Position numbers and translations under genes: made by a program. The notes beneath the pieces were generated by a model. The model was not told the DNA's origin. It did no database searches and saw only the letters and a program-made list of their open reading frames with translations. DNA of 64,000 bases from an uncultured Bacteroidia bacterium (GTDB lineage Bacteria > Bacteroidota > Bacteroidia > Bacteroidales > UBA932), in the NCBI GenBank assembly GCA_902785065.1, contig CACZXH010000002.1, forward strand, positions 62,001 through 126,000, in the 5' to 3' direction. Below, piece after piece: positions 1 to 8,507 of the stretch; within the stretch, counting starts at the first letter, position 1; each line of letters starts with the position of its first letter.

Positions 1-255
1 GTAATTGGTGGGGGCGGCGATGACGACAAAGTCCGCATCACGGTAGGCGGCCCGGCCGTCCAGCGTGGCGACGAGGTCCAGGGGCTTCTCCGCCAGGTAT
101 CTTTCCAGGTATTCGTCGGCGATCGGACTCACCTTCCGGTTGATCTTCTCCACCTTTTCGGGAATCACGTCCACAGCCACGACCGTATGCTTCTGAGCAA
201 GCAGCGTGGCGATGGAAAGGCCCACATAGCCGGTTCCGGCGACAGCGATTTTCAT
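1..255 (-). CDS. ugd: UDP-glucose 6-dehydrogenase-like protein, N-terminal part (runs off left edge)
   Basis: Only the first 85 codons lie in the window. The ATG is at 255-253. The product starts [19 protein letters not shown], the Rossmann GxGYVG nucleotide-binding motif of UDP-glucose/GDP-mannose dehydrogenases, followed by an acidic turn (VDV) and later VVIAAPTNY, the strand and APTP-like turn usual in this family. Family knowledge: these enzymes oxidise the C6 of a UDP-sugar to a carboxylate with two NAD+. The gene follows a second dehydrogenase by 17 nt and is probably co-transcribed with it. The catalytic cysteine lies outside the window, so the exact substrate (UDP-Glc is the usual one for this subtype) is inferred. 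Confidence 0.85.
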   Translation of the reverse strand, partial: MKIAVAGTGYVGLSIATLLAQKHTVVAVDVIPEKVEKINRKVSPIADEYLERYLAEKPLDLVATLDGRAAYRDADFVVIAAPTNY

Positions 256-272
256 AGCAGGTTATCCGTAGT

Positions 273-1556
273 TTACAGTCTTCCGTCGACGATGTTCCGG
301 TCCAGGAATCCCTTGACGTCGTAGATCACGCCGTTTTCCTTCAAGAGGCCCTTCACGTCCAGGTTCTCAAACTCCCGGTGTGCGACAGCCAGGATGACGG
401 CGTCGAACTGCTCCTGCGGGAGTTCGTTCGTCACGTCGATGCCATACTCATACATCACATGATCCTTGTCCGCCCAGGGGTCGAAGACCGTGATCCGGTG
501 CGTGTATTCCTCCAGCGTGTGGTAGATGTCCACAATCTTGGTGTTGCGGATATCCGGGCAGTTCTCCTTGAAGGTAATGCCCAGGATGAGGATCTTCGCA
601 TCCTTCACCACCACACCCTTCTTGTTCATGCACTTGATGGTCTGGTTCGCCACGTAGGCGCCCATGCCGTCGTTCAGGCGGCGCGCATTGGACATCACGC
701 GCGGAAGAACGCCGTACACCTGCGCCTTCTGGATCAGGTAGTAAGGGTCCACAGAAATGCAGTGGCCGCCCACCAGGCCCGGGCTGAGCTTGATGAAGTT
801 CCACTTGGAAGAGGCCGCCTCGATCACGTCGTGCGTGTCAATGCCCATGGCGTTGAAGATCTTCGCCAGCTCGTTCATGAAAGCGATGTTCACGTCGCGC
901 TGGGAGTTCTCGATGATCTTGGAGGCTTCGGCTACCCGGATGGACGGGGCCTTGTGCGTGCCGTTCACGAGAACAGAGTTGTAGACCGCGTCCACATAAT
1001 CTGCGATTTCCGGCGTGGAACCGGAGGTCACTTTCTTGATCTTCTCCACCGTGTGCTGCTTGTCGCCCGGGTTGATGCGTTCCGGGGAATAGCCCGCAAA
1101 GAAATCGACATTGAACTTCAGACCGGATACCTGCTCCACCACCGGGAGGCATTCTTCCTCGGTGACGCCGGGATACACGGTGCTCTCGTAGACGACGACG
1201 TCGCCCCGGGAAATGACTTCGCCCACGGTCTTGGACGCGCCCCACAGAGGTTTCAGGTCCGGGCGGTTGTTCTCGTCCACCGGCGTCGGAACGGCCACCA
1301 CGTAGAAGTTGCAGTCGCGCACCTCGTCCAGGTCCGCCGTACAGCGGAAACCGTGCTTGTCAATGGCTTCCTGCAAGAGTTCGTCGGAGACTTCCAGGGT
1401 GGCGTCGTGGCCGGCCATCAGCGCTTCCACGCGCTGGCGGTTCATATCAAAGCCGATGGTGGGATATTTCGTGGAAAACAGGCGCGCAAGCGGCAGGCCG
1501 ACATAACCGAGGCCGATCACGCAGATCTTGGTATCTTCAAGGGCAGTACGTTTCAT
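273..1556 (-). CDS. UDP-N-acetylhexosamine 6-dehydrogenase (TviB/WbpO-like)
   Basis: 427 aa, full length for the UDP-sugar dehydrogenase family. Visible are the NAD-binding motif GLGYVGLP (about residues 15-22), the conserved ESTVYPG at about 124-130, and the catalytic cysteine at about residue 266 in GGHCISVDPYYL. The C-terminal UDP-binding domain carries GITFKENCPDIRNTK. The phrases KWNFIKLSPGLVGGHC and FKENCPDIRNTK recall TviB/WbpO/WecC-type enzymes, which make UDP-N-acetyl-galactosaminuronate or related uronates, more than plain Ugd. It has its own -7 box upstream (1580-1587) and a terminator separates it from the gene before. It likely supplies an acidic amino sugar to the capsule locus. 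The exact epimer cannot be read from the sequence. Confidence 0.88.
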   Translation of the reverse strand: MKRTALEDTKICVIGLGYVGLPLARLFSTKYPTIGFDMNRQRVEALMAGHDATLEVSDELLQEAIDKHGFRCTADLDEVRDCNFYVVAVPTPVDENNRPDLKPLWGASKTVGEVISRGDVVVYESTVYPGVTEEECLPVVEQVSGLKFNVDFFAGYSPERINPGDKQHTVEKIKKVTSGSTPEIADYVDAVYNSVLVNGTHKAPSIRVAEASKIIENSQRDVNIAFMNELAKIFNAMGIDTHDVIEAASSKWNFIKLSPGLVGGHCISVDPYYLIQKAQVYGVLPRVMSNARRLNDGMGAYVANQTIKCMNKKGVVVKDAKILILGITFKENCPDIRNTKIVDIYHTLEEYTHRITVFDPWADKDHVMYEYGIDVTNELPQEQFDAVILAVAHREFENLDVKGLLKENGVIYDVKGFLDRNIVDGRL

Positions 1557-1579
1557 ATATCCTTTTCTGAATTTGCGCG

Positions 1580-1587
1580 CAAAGGTA
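1580..1587 (-). promoter_or_regulatory. Bacteroidota -7 box for the UDP-sugar dehydrogenase gene
   Basis: On the minus strand the sequence reads TACCTTTG, a match to TAnnTTTG. The expected start of transcription would lie near 1573, giving a short leader of about 17 nt before the ATG at 1556. No convincing -33 box is seen. Confidence 0.55.
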
Positions 1588-1617
1588 CGAAAAATCTCGC
1601 GTATACGTATGCGCGAG
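1588..1617 (-). terminator. Rho-independent terminator at the end of the 25-kb capsule operon
   Basis: Bases 1596-1617 form a nearly perfect 22-bp palindrome (CTCGCG...CGCGAG with a TACGTA centre). On the minus strand it is followed at once by ATTTTT. It lies 3 nt after the stop of the nucleotidyltransferase gene and directly before the next promoter, so it marks the operon end. Confidence 0.6.
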
Positions 1618-1619
1618 AG

Positions 1620-2351
1620 CTATAAAATGCCGTGATAAGTCCGCTGGACCTCCTCGTAGGAGGCGAGATTGCCGATATCATAGCGCTTACCGGGCATCTC
1701 CCAGGCATGGACCGGAGTCTGCGCGGAAAGCCAGGCAATGAAGCTGCCGGGAGCGTCCACGCCGCATCCGCTGTCGATGCCCACCTTCACGAGCGGAACG
1801 TCACTCCGGCGGTAAAAGTAGAACGGCGGGCAGCACCAGTGGCTCTTGGGGCAGGCCGGTTTCTCTTCCATTTCCAGGATCAGGCCGTTCTCATCCACCG
1901 TGGCGACGCCGGTCTTGTGGAGTTTCTCCTCCGACGGCTCATAGTACCGCATGATACAGGATGTGCCCTTCTCCCGGGCATATTCCAGAAAACGTACCAG
2001 ACTGAAATCCAATACATTATCCCCGGCAATAACCAGCAGGTCGTCGTCCAGGCCCAGCGAATCGATGGCAAACTGGATATCGCGCACGGCGCCGAGGCGG
2101 GTCTCGTTCGAAGACGTGCCATCGTCGAGGATGGTGATCTTCTGCTTCGTCTTCGCCCAATCTTCGAAGATCGGGGCGAACTTGTGGTTGGAGATGACGA
2201 CGTACCGATCGACCAGGCCGGCGGTATCGATATCGTCGATGAGCCAATCCAGAATGGTCTTCTCCCCCACTTTCAGGAGGGGTTTCGGGAAGTTCTCGGT
2301 CAAGGGGTAGAGCCGCGTGGCGTAGCCGGCGGCGAGAATCAGGCATTTCAT
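1620..2351 (-). CDS. sugar-1-phosphate nucleotidyltransferase
   Basis: 243 aa NTP_transferase (RmlA/GlmU-like) fold. The N-terminus LAAGYATRLYPLTENFPKPL is the pyrophosphorylase signature (GxGxRxxPLT...PKPLL). AGDNVLDF at about residues 114-121 provides the metal-binding aspartate. EMEEKP and the late GKRYDIGN are also typical. Family role: couples a sugar-1-phosphate to a nucleotide and releases pyrophosphate. Its start overlaps the stop of the upstream GHMP sugar kinase by 4 nt (ATGA), so kinase and nucleotidyltransferase are almost certainly made together. That layout suggests salvage: free sugar to sugar-1-phosphate to NDP-sugar. If the kinase is a galacturonokinase the product would be UDP-galacturonate, but this is inference. 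It is shorter than RmlA (288 aa, also present), so it is not a second copy of that enzyme. Confidence 0.8.
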   Translation of the reverse strand: MKCLILAAGYATRLYPLTENFPKPLLKVGEKTILDWLIDDIDTAGLVDRYVVISNHKFAPIFEDWAKTKQKITILDDGTSSNETRLGAVRDIQFAIDSLGLDDDLLVIAGDNVLDFSLVRFLEYAREKGTSCIMRYYEPSEEKLHKTGVATVDENGLILEMEEKPACPKSHWCCPPFYFYRRSDVPLVKVGIDSGCGVDAPGSFIAWLSAQTPVHAWEMPGKRYDIGNLASYEEVQRTYHGIL

Positions 2352-3520
2352 AGGTTCAATCCATCAGCGCTGTCACAGATATAGACGCCGTATTTGTCGG
2401 CCAGGCGTGGGAAGTCTTTCAGGTAGGCCGCGCTCACCTTTTCGGCAATGTCATCGGCATAAGCCGGATCTATGAGGGCCATGCAGCAGCCCTTGAAGCC
2501 CGCACCGGAGAAACGGCCGCCGTAGATGCCTTCCGTCTGCCGCATGATCTCGTACAGACGGATCTGCTCCGGGGCGCCGGACTCCCAGTTGTGGATGCTG
2601 CTCCAGCCGGATTCGAAGGAAAGCCGGCCGTAGGTCTCGATATCGCCCCGGCGCCAGGCTTCAGCACCTTGCTCCACACGTTCGAACTCGGTATACCAAT
2701 GCTCGCAGCGCTTACGCCAGGGCTCAGGCAGCCGGTCTTTGTAGGTCTCGTACACATCCCGGGGAACGTTGCGGGCCATCGCATCCTTGAACTTGCCATA
2801 TTCCATCCCGGCAAAGGCCTGGAGGGCGTAGACGCCGCTGCGGAGTTCGTCCACCCGCATGTTGTATTTCGATCCGGCCAGGCTGTGCTCCAACCCCGAG
2901 AAGAAGATGGCGATCCTATACGGCCTCATGTCCGGATGCTCCGGAATCAACTCGTACTGACCGTCTTTCGTATCCAGGTACAGCAGGTGATGCGCCTGGC
3001 TGAGCACCTCGCAGCTCTGGTCGAGCTTGCCCACGGAAACGCCCACGTAGTTCAGTTCGGCATCATAGGCCAGGTCGATGAGTTCCTGCGGGGTCAACCG
3101 GATGTCATTCACGCGGCAGAGGGCCGTCAGGAAAGCGATGATGACGGCGGCGGAAGAAGAAAGCCCGCCGATAGGCAGCGTACCTTCGATGACCCCGCAG
3201 ATGCCGACCTTCAGCCGATGATCGCGCTCCAGCGAGAGGGTGGCGCCGCGGAGGTAATCGGCCCAGTCCCCTTCCTTCCGGGGCGGGACATTCTCTATGT
3301 GCCACTGCGCCCGCTTGGGGAACTGGATGGAGGACATCTCCACCACCCCGTTCTGTTTGGCCGCATAGACAATGTGGATGCCTTTGTCGATGGCCAGGCC
3401 GGTGGTTTTCCCGAGGTTATGGTCGGAATGGGCCCCGATGGGGCAGATGCGGTAGGGACAGAAGGCAATGCCGTCGTAATCCCGGCCGTAGGTTTCGTAG
3501 AAACGATCTTCGCAGCGCAT
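2348..3520 (-). CDS. GHMP sugar kinase, galacturonokinase-like
   Basis: 390 aa galactokinase-family protein. CPYRICPIGAHSDHN (about 21-35) is the N-terminal sugar-binding motif, GGLSSSAAV (118-126) the ATP loop, GKLDQS (Asp about 167) the catalytic base, and RFSGAGFKGCC the third GHMP motif. From memory, plant galacturonokinase shares the unusual YRICP-GAH-DH start and the late SSI-N-E-G...YG-RFSGAGF-GCC block, while bacterial galactokinases read differently (PGRVN-IGEHTDY and MTGGGFGGC). Role proposed: D-galacturonate plus ATP to galacturonate-1-phosphate. The 4-nt overlap with a nucleotidyltransferase supports a salvage pair feeding the capsule. Kinase family is certain; uronate specificity is an inference. 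Confidence 0.72.
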   Translation of the reverse strand: MRCEDRFYETYGRDYDGIAFCPYRICPIGAHSDHNLGKTTGLAIDKGIHIVYAAKQNGVVEMSSIQFPKRAQWHIENVPPRKEGDWADYLRGATLSLERDHRLKVGICGVIEGTLPIGGLSSSAAVIIAFLTALCRVNDIRLTPQELIDLAYDAELNYVGVSVGKLDQSCEVLSQAHHLLYLDTKDGQYELIPEHPDMRPYRIAIFFSGLEHSLAGSKYNMRVDELRSGVYALQAFAGMEYGKFKDAMARNVPRDVYETYKDRLPEPWRKRCEHWYTEFERVEQGAEAWRRGDIETYGRLSFESGWSSIHNWESGAPEQIRLYEIMRQTEGIYGGRFSGAGFKGCCMALIDPAYADDIAEKVSAAYLKDFPRLADKYGVYICDSADGLNL

Positions 3521-3543
3521 GTTATTGAATGGATTTCAGTCGT

Positions 3544-4671
3544 TTACCAGCCCACGTAAACCGGGCGGGCAAGGGTGAGACGCTCACCGGTGAAGGTCAG
3601 GAGTCCGGTGGCGGCGTCACGGGCATAGACCTCGACCGCATCGTTGTCCCGGCAGCAGACCAGGACATAACGGCCGTTGGGGGTTATGTTGAAGTTACGC
3701 GGATGGGGGCCGGTGGCCGTGTATCCGACATAGTTCAGAAGGCCGCCGGGGCCCACCTCGAAGACGACGATGCCATCGCCGCGGAGGCGGAGCGAAGCAT
3801 ACAGGTATTTGCCGTCCGGAGAGAAATGGATGTCCGCGGCACCGCGGGCGTCCATGCGGTCCGCCTTGATGACCTGCTTCTCGGTCAGGTTTCCGTCGGC
3901 ATAATCGAAGACAGTAATATCGCCGGAGAGCTCGCCAATCACGTACAGGTGCTGGCCGGCAGCGTCAAACAGCAGGTGCCGGGGGCCGTAATCCGCATGC
4001 AGGGAGGCGGCGCGGCAGTAGTTCCGTACTCCACCGGCATACACGTCCAGACGGCCGATTTCATCGGCACTGAACTCACTGAAGAAGAGATGCTTGCCGT
4101 CCGGAGAAAAGATCGCGCAATGGACATGCGGCGTCTCCTGGCGGGACAGGTCGGGACCGCCGGTGCCCGAGACAAGCAGGGAGTCCAGCGGGGCGATGCT
4201 CCCGTCCTCCCGGAGCCGGTAGGTCGCAAGCGCACCGCCGGAGTAGTTGGCGACGGCAAGCAAAGTGCCATCGGTGGACACGTAGCAAGGGTCTTCGCCG
4301 CGGAACGGAGCAGATGCCCGGTCGGGGCCGGGCATGACGCCGGTGGGCTGGCAGTTGATAAGCTCGAAGCCATTGCCGCCCCAACGCCAGGCCCAGACAG
4401 AGGCACGGGTGTCGGGCATCTCGGAGACGGCGTACACCTTGTTGCCATGGACCGTCAGGTACGACGGGTTGGGCATTTCCGCCTTCGCGATGGGTCCTTC
4501 TCCGATGAACCGTCCTGCCCGCTGGTCGAAATCATAGGCATAGAACCCGTCGGAGTAGGTGCCCACGAACAGCGTGAGGATATCCGGGCGGGTACAGGAG
4601 GCCGCCAGCAGGAGGGCAAGGAGAATGAACAGATTTCTCCACGCGCTTCGCTTGGTCGAAATGACAATCAT
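3544..4671 (-). CDS. lactonase-family beta-propeller lipoprotein
   Basis: 375 aa. A lipoprotein signal peptide ends LLLAASC (Cys about 26), then a seven-bladed propeller of the 6-phosphogluconolactonase/lactonase family: [96 protein letters not shown]. The lipid anchor places it in the envelope, unlike cytosolic Pgl, so the substrate is probably a periplasmic or surface sugar lactone, or the fold may serve binding only. The ATG overlaps the rmlA stop (ATGA). Oddly, the first 12 or so codons, including the KRSAWR positive charges, are supplied by a short palindromic repeat found at other junctions in this window. Confidence 0.72.
   Translation of the reverse strand: MIVISTKRSAWRNLFILLALLLAASCTRPDILTLFVGTYSDGFYAYDFDQRAGRFIGEGPIAKAEMPNPSYLTVHGNKVYAVSEMPDTRASVWAWRWGGNGFELINCQPTGVMPGPDRASAPFRGEDPCYVSTDGTLLAVANYSGGALATYRLREDGSIAPLDSLLVSGTGGPDLSRQETPHVHCAIFSPDGKHLFFSEFSADEIGRLDVYAGGVRNYCRAASLHADYGPRHLLFDAAGQHLYVIGELSGDITVFDYADGNLTEKQVIKADRMDARGAADIHFSPDGKYLYASLRLRGDGIVVFEVGPGGLLNYVGYTATGPHPRNFNITPNGRYVLVCCRDNDAVEVYARDAATGLLTFTGERLTLARPVYVGW
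4631..4665. repeat. junction repeat family A, copy 1
   Basis: The sequence begins AGATTTCTC and ends GTCGAAATGAC, the same ends as copies at 45,074, 46,561, 48,127 and 49,586. This copy has the longer CGCGCTTCGCTTG middle. It lies inside the 5' end of the lactonase gene rather than between genes. Confidence 0.7.
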
Positions 4672-5534
4672 ACTAGATCCAACAGATATTGTCCGTACTG
4701 GTTCTTGCGCATGGGGAAGGCGACTTCCTGGAGTTTTTCACGGGTAATCCAGCCGTTCCGGTAGGCGATTTCCTCCAGGCAGGCAATCTTGAGGCCTTGC
4801 CGTTTTTCAATGACCTCGATGTAGGTCGATGCTTCCGCAAGGGACTCATGGGTGCCGGTATCCAGCCAGGCGAAGCCGCGGCCGAGCGTCTGCACAAGCA
4901 GCTCGCCATCGGCCAGGAAGGCCTGGTTCACGGAGGTGATTTCCAGTTCGCCCCGGGCGGAAGGTTTCACCGCAGCGGCGACATCAACCACCTTGTTCGG
5001 ATAGAAATACAGGCCGGTCACGGCGTAGTTGGACTTGGGCTGGGCCGGCTTTTCCTCAATGGAAATGCACTTGCCTTCCGCATCGAATTCCGCGACGCCG
5101 TAGCGCTCGGGATCGGACACCCAGTAGCCGAACACGGTCGCCATTCCGCGGTCCGCATCGATCACGGCCTGTTTCAGCTGCGCCTCGAATCCGGCGCCAT
5201 GGAAGATATTGTCACCCAGCACCATACAGGCCGTGTCATCCCCAATGAACTCCCGCCCGATAATGAAGGCCTGGGCGAGTCCATCCGGCGACGGCTGCTC
5301 CGCATAGGAGAACTTCACCCCGAAGTCCGACCCGTCCCCGAGCAGCCGCTCGAAGCCCGGCAAGTCATGGGGCGTGGAGATGATGAGGATCTCCCGGATG
5401 CCCGCCATCATGAGCACGGACACCGGATAATAGATCATCGGTTTGTCATAAATGGGCAGGAGCTGCTTGGACACTCCTTTGGTGATGGGATAAAGCCGGG
5501 TGCCGCTGCCGCCGGCGAGGACGATTCCTTTCAT
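4668..5534 (-). CDS. rmlA: glucose-1-phosphate thymidylyltransferase RmlA
   Basis: 288 aa, the usual RmlA length. [18 protein letters not shown] and [16 protein letters not shown] are the diagnostic N-terminal motifs, with LGDNIFHG for the metal aspartate, [19 protein letters not shown] and the late [14 protein letters not shown]. It makes dTDP-glucose from dTTP and glucose-1-phosphate, the first step towards dTDP-rhamnose; the other three steps (rmlB, rmlC, rmlD) lie about 14 kb upstream in the same operon. The split between rmlDCB and rmlA is unusual but keeps them on one transcript. Its stop overlaps the lactonase start. Confidence 0.95.
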   Translation of the reverse strand: MKGIVLAGGSGTRLYPITKGVSKQLLPIYDKPMIYYPVSVLMMAGIREILIISTPHDLPGFERLLGDGSDFGVKFSYAEQPSPDGLAQAFIIGREFIGDDTACMVLGDNIFHGAGFEAQLKQAVIDADRGMATVFGYWVSDPERYGVAEFDAEGKCISIEEKPAQPKSNYAVTGLYFYPNKVVDVAAAVKPSARGELEITSVNQAFLADGELLVQTLGRGFAWLDTGTHESLAEASTYIEVIEKRQGLKIACLEEIAYRNGWITREKLQEVAFPMRKNQYGQYLLDLV

Positions 5535-5558
5535 AATATAACCGAAATAGATTCATGG

Positions 5559-6521
5559 TCATTTCCTGTTTCCGACCAACCAAGGGACATGCCGGATACA
5601 GAATCGGATGACCGGGATAAAGATAAGAAGAATTATGAATGCGACAAGGAAATCAAACGGATTCTTGTCGAAGAAATGGCGGTAGAAGACAATCAGGTAG
5701 CGATGGAACCCCAGCGTCACAACTGAGCCCACGGCCAGCGTCCGGATCCAGCCGGCCGGAAAGTCAAGCAACTTGGATACGAAAAAAAGCGTCGTCGTTC
5801 CGGCCAGTCCGCCCAACAGGCACAGCACCAGGTCGTTCCCGAAAATGAAACGATACAGAAAGACATCCCCGTTCGCCCGGACGATGAAGGACAGGGCAGC
5901 AAAGGACAGGATCATCCCGATAACGCACGCCCACCATGGCAGGGCCCTTTGCGCGAATCCACCTGCCTTTACCAGATGCCCCATGACGAAGAATGGGTAA
6001 GCCAGCAAGACGCAGAGCGCCGCGTTTCTCCAATCATGGAGTCGGATTACCGGAGCGAGCATGTAGGCGGCCACCAGGAAAACGACGGCCAGCAGGACCC
6101 GGAATCCGTTCCCATGGATATAAAAACTGATGACCTTGAGCAGGACCAGGGTGTATATGAACCAGCAGACTTCCAGGAACCGATGCTGGCCAGTCAGCAA
6201 GCCCACGGGGAAAAGGAACCGAGACGAGTCCAGCCGATGATGCAGCCAGTCATTGACAATCAGATAAGTATTGTTCAGCACGCTAATCGCCAGCATAGGC
6301 ACGACCAACTGCCACCATACTTTGTGCCAGAAGACGGATGCCGGCTGGCCTTCCTTGAACAGGAAACCGGAAAGGATAAAGAAAACCGGCACATTGAAGG
6401 CATAAACATAGGAGTATCCATAAGAAAACAGATGACCATAGATGATGAAAAACATCCCCATCGTCTTCATGGCGTCTACCCAGTGAAAAAGCTTAGGGCC
6501 AGGGTGCTTGGACTCGTTCAT
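5559..6521 (-). CDS. acyltransferase family 3 membrane protein
   Basis: 320 aa, about ten hydrophobic segments. The N-terminus HWVDAMKTMGMFFIIYGHLF carries the histidine typical of Acyltransferase_3 proteins, followed by NVPVFFILSGFLFK, a near-consensus block. Family role: moves acetyl or other acyl groups across the inner membrane onto glycans such as O-antigen or exopolysaccharide. The start overlaps the deacetylase stop by 4 nt, so one gene may add and the other remove acyl groups on the same polymer, an inference from position. The acceptor sugar is unknown. Confidence 0.8.
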   Translation of the reverse strand: MNESKHPGPKLFHWVDAMKTMGMFFIIYGHLFSYGYSYVYAFNVPVFFILSGFLFKEGQPASVFWHKVWWQLVVPMLAISVLNNTYLIVNDWLHHRLDSSRFLFPVGLLTGQHRFLEVCWFIYTLVLLKVISFYIHGNGFRVLLAVVFLVAAYMLAPVIRLHDWRNAALCVLLAYPFFVMGHLVKAGGFAQRALPWWACVIGMILSFAALSFIVRANGDVFLYRFIFGNDLVLCLLGGLAGTTTLFFVSKLLDFPAGWIRTLAVGSVVTLGFHRYLIVFYRHFFDKNPFDFLVAFIILLIFIPVIRFCIRHVPWLVGNRK

Positions 6522-7366
6522 GGTTGAATCACGGTTGCCTGGGACCAGTCGATGGCCTGTTCGGCAGAACGCAGGTCTAAGGACGGAAACTCAGCCAGGT
6601 AGCGGCGAAGTTTCTTTTCAGCCCCGGAGAGGCCGTAATAGGACTTGAACTTCCGGGGCAGGCTTAGGCCTGGAACCATCGGCTGACCGGGATCGAGGTC
6701 GCGCGGGTGGATATAACAGATGCTGTAATCGTCATGCTCCCGGGTCCATCGGCGCAGGAGAGGATAAGGGAACAGGCGGAAGTAGCCGCCGCCGGCGAAC
6801 ACGAACGGTCGTCCAGCAAAATGAGCCAGGCTCATCGGGAACTCCTTGATGGAAAACCCGTCACCTTGAACGAGCACCGGCCTGTCCGACGGAAATCCTG
6901 GCCAGCCGCCGTGGGACGCATGGGCCGGGAAGATGGAACTGTCCACGACAATCCCCTCCTCCTCGAGGACTTCGAAAGCCCACGCTTCCGTAGGCCGGAT
7001 GGAAAACCCGGGCGCACGGAAGGTATCCACCCTCTGCCCAGTGATGTCCTCAAGCCTCCGGATGGAATTCCGGACATCGGCACGGAACTGCTCCGGTGTC
7101 TGCTGCCAGATGAGCTGGTGGTTCTCGGTGTGGGTGCCGATGGGGTATTGCTCCGCAATCCGCCGCACGAGGTCCGGATACGTCTTGGCGATCCAGCCGA
7201 TCACAAAGAATGTCGCCCTGGAGCCCGTATCCTCCAGAATCCGGAGCAGCCGCTCCGTATTCTCGTAAATCCGCACCTCGAACTTTCCCCACTCCGCTTC
7301 CGTGCGGGTGGCGTCATAGTCCAGCAGGTGGAACCACTCCTCCAGATCGATAGTCAGGACACGCAT
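6518..7366 (-). CDS. polysaccharide deacetylase with DUF3473-type C-terminus
   Basis: 282 aa NodB-fold enzyme. MRVLTIDLEEWFH holds the catalytic aspartate, IGTHTENHQL the metal-binding H-x3-H, DTFRAPGFSI the catalytic-arginine block, and ICYIHPRDLDPGQP the last histidine. The C-terminus (FKSYYGLSGAEKKLRRYL) matches the DUF3473 tail of deacetylases that sit in exosortase-linked exopolysaccharide loci in Proteobacteria. No exosortase is in this window. No signal peptide is seen, so it probably acts on a lipid-linked or nucleotide sugar in the cytoplasm, removing N-acetyl groups. Confidence 0.88.
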   Translation of the reverse strand: MRVLTIDLEEWFHLLDYDATRTEAEWGKFEVRIYENTERLLRILEDTGSRATFFVIGWIAKTYPDLVRRIAEQYPIGTHTENHQLIWQQTPEQFRADVRNSIRRLEDITGQRVDTFRAPGFSIRPTEAWAFEVLEEEGIVVDSSIFPAHASHGGWPGFPSDRPVLVQGDGFSIKEFPMSLAHFAGRPFVFAGGGYFRLFPYPLLRRWTREHDDYSICYIHPRDLDPGQPMVPGLSLPRKFKSYYGLSGAEKKLRRYLAEFPSLDLRSAEQAIDWSQATVIQP

Positions 7367-7367
7367 A

Positions 7368-8507
7368 TCAGTTCATGCCGGCTTTTTTCCGGCGGAAAGA
7401 CCGGTCGGACAATTTGAGCAAGTTACCCAGCGTTCCCGAAAACCATGGGAGCGGATCAAAGCCCATCCCCATGTCCTGGTAATGGATTCTCCGGCCGAAA
7501 AACTTGAACCAGCAGGGAGTTGTTCTGAAACGGTCAGGGCTGTGGATAAACCACAGGAAATCAAGCCCCAGGAAGCGGAGCCACTCACCTTCGCGGGCTT
7601 CATAGGAGCGGTGCGGGAGATGCATGTATTCCCCGGAGAGGACATCCCCCCAATCAACACCGGCAACGAAAGCGGTTTTGATACACGCCGGGAGCCTCGG
7701 ATTCAACTCCAGGACCAGTAACTCCCCTGTCCGGGGATCTTCAATCGTATCAAAATCGGCAAAGCCCTTCCAATGCAAGTCCAATAGAATGCGATGACAG
7801 ACTTCCACGATGGAAGAACCACGTCTAGAGACATTGCAACAGCTGCTTCCGCCTTTATAAGGATACCAACGGTGTTTTTCGATGACGGAATGCTGTACTA
7901 GACGTCCATTCGCATCGACAAACAGCTGGACCTCGACTTGACGGCCTCCAGGCGGAATGAGTTGCTGCAAATGACAAGGTCCAAAGCGGGATACCGTCTC
8001 CCGGATGGCCTTCTCCAGTCCGTCGCGGCCATCCACCCGGGATATTCCTCTTGCACCCGAGCTGATGTCAGGCTTAATCAGCAAAGGGAAAGGGAGATTG
8101 TCCGGCAAACCGTCCTCGGGGAAAAAAGTCTTCGGATGGGGATACCCCTTCTGTTCGCAGAGCCGCATCAGATTTTGCTTTTGGAAACCGGCATCGAATG
8201 CCTTCTTGTCCGGAAAACCGGGAGTGTCCATCCGGCTCAACAAATCAGCGCACGCATCCTCCAACGGGATGACCACATCGAAGTGTCGGGCCAAAAGCAG
8301 GTTTTCCAAATACGGCCGAGCTGCTAAACAATCCAACAATTCCCTGAAAATGAGCCGTTCGTCCACATATCGGCAGGAATAGCCATAATTCAGCCGACCC
8401 ACGAACAAGCCCACCACCCAAAATCCTTTGCCGTGCAGAGCCCAGGCAAGGGGAAGCGTCTTGCAGGAATCCGCTCCTACCAAAAGCGCTGTCTTCCCTT
8501 TCATCAT
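7368..8507 (-). CDS. ATP-grasp domain protein
   Basis: 379 aa from the ATG at 8507, chosen because it gives an ATGA overlap with the preceding gene (a second ATG follows one codon later). An N-terminal Rossmann-like pre-ATP-grasp region starts KTALLVGADSCKTLPLA. The central ATP-binding part includes FPLLIKPDISSGARGISRVD and FADFDTIEDP...LLVLELNPRLPA, where the E-x-N-x-R metal-binding triad is complete. Such proteins form amide or ester bonds through acyl-phosphates, as in carbamoyl-phosphate synthase and peptide ligases. In a capsule operon it may attach an amino acid or other acid to a sugar. Substrates cannot be deduced. Confidence 0.75.
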   Translation of the reverse strand: MMKGKTALLVGADSCKTLPLAWALHGKGFWVVGLFVGRLNYGYSCRYVDERLIFRELLDCLAARPYLENLLLARHFDVVIPLEDACADLLSRMDTPGFPDKKAFDAGFQKQNLMRLCEQKGYPHPKTFFPEDGLPDNLPFPLLIKPDISSGARGISRVDGRDGLEKAIRETVSRFGPCHLQQLIPPGGRQVEVQLFVDANGRLVQHSVIEKHRWYPYKGGSSCCNVSRRGSSIVEVCHRILLDLHWKGFADFDTIEDPRTGELLVLELNPRLPACIKTAFVAGVDWGDVLSGEYMHLPHRSYEAREGEWLRFLGLDFLWFIHSPDRFRTTPCWFKFFGRRIHYQDMGMGFDPLPWFSGTLGNLLKLSDRSFRRKKAGMN

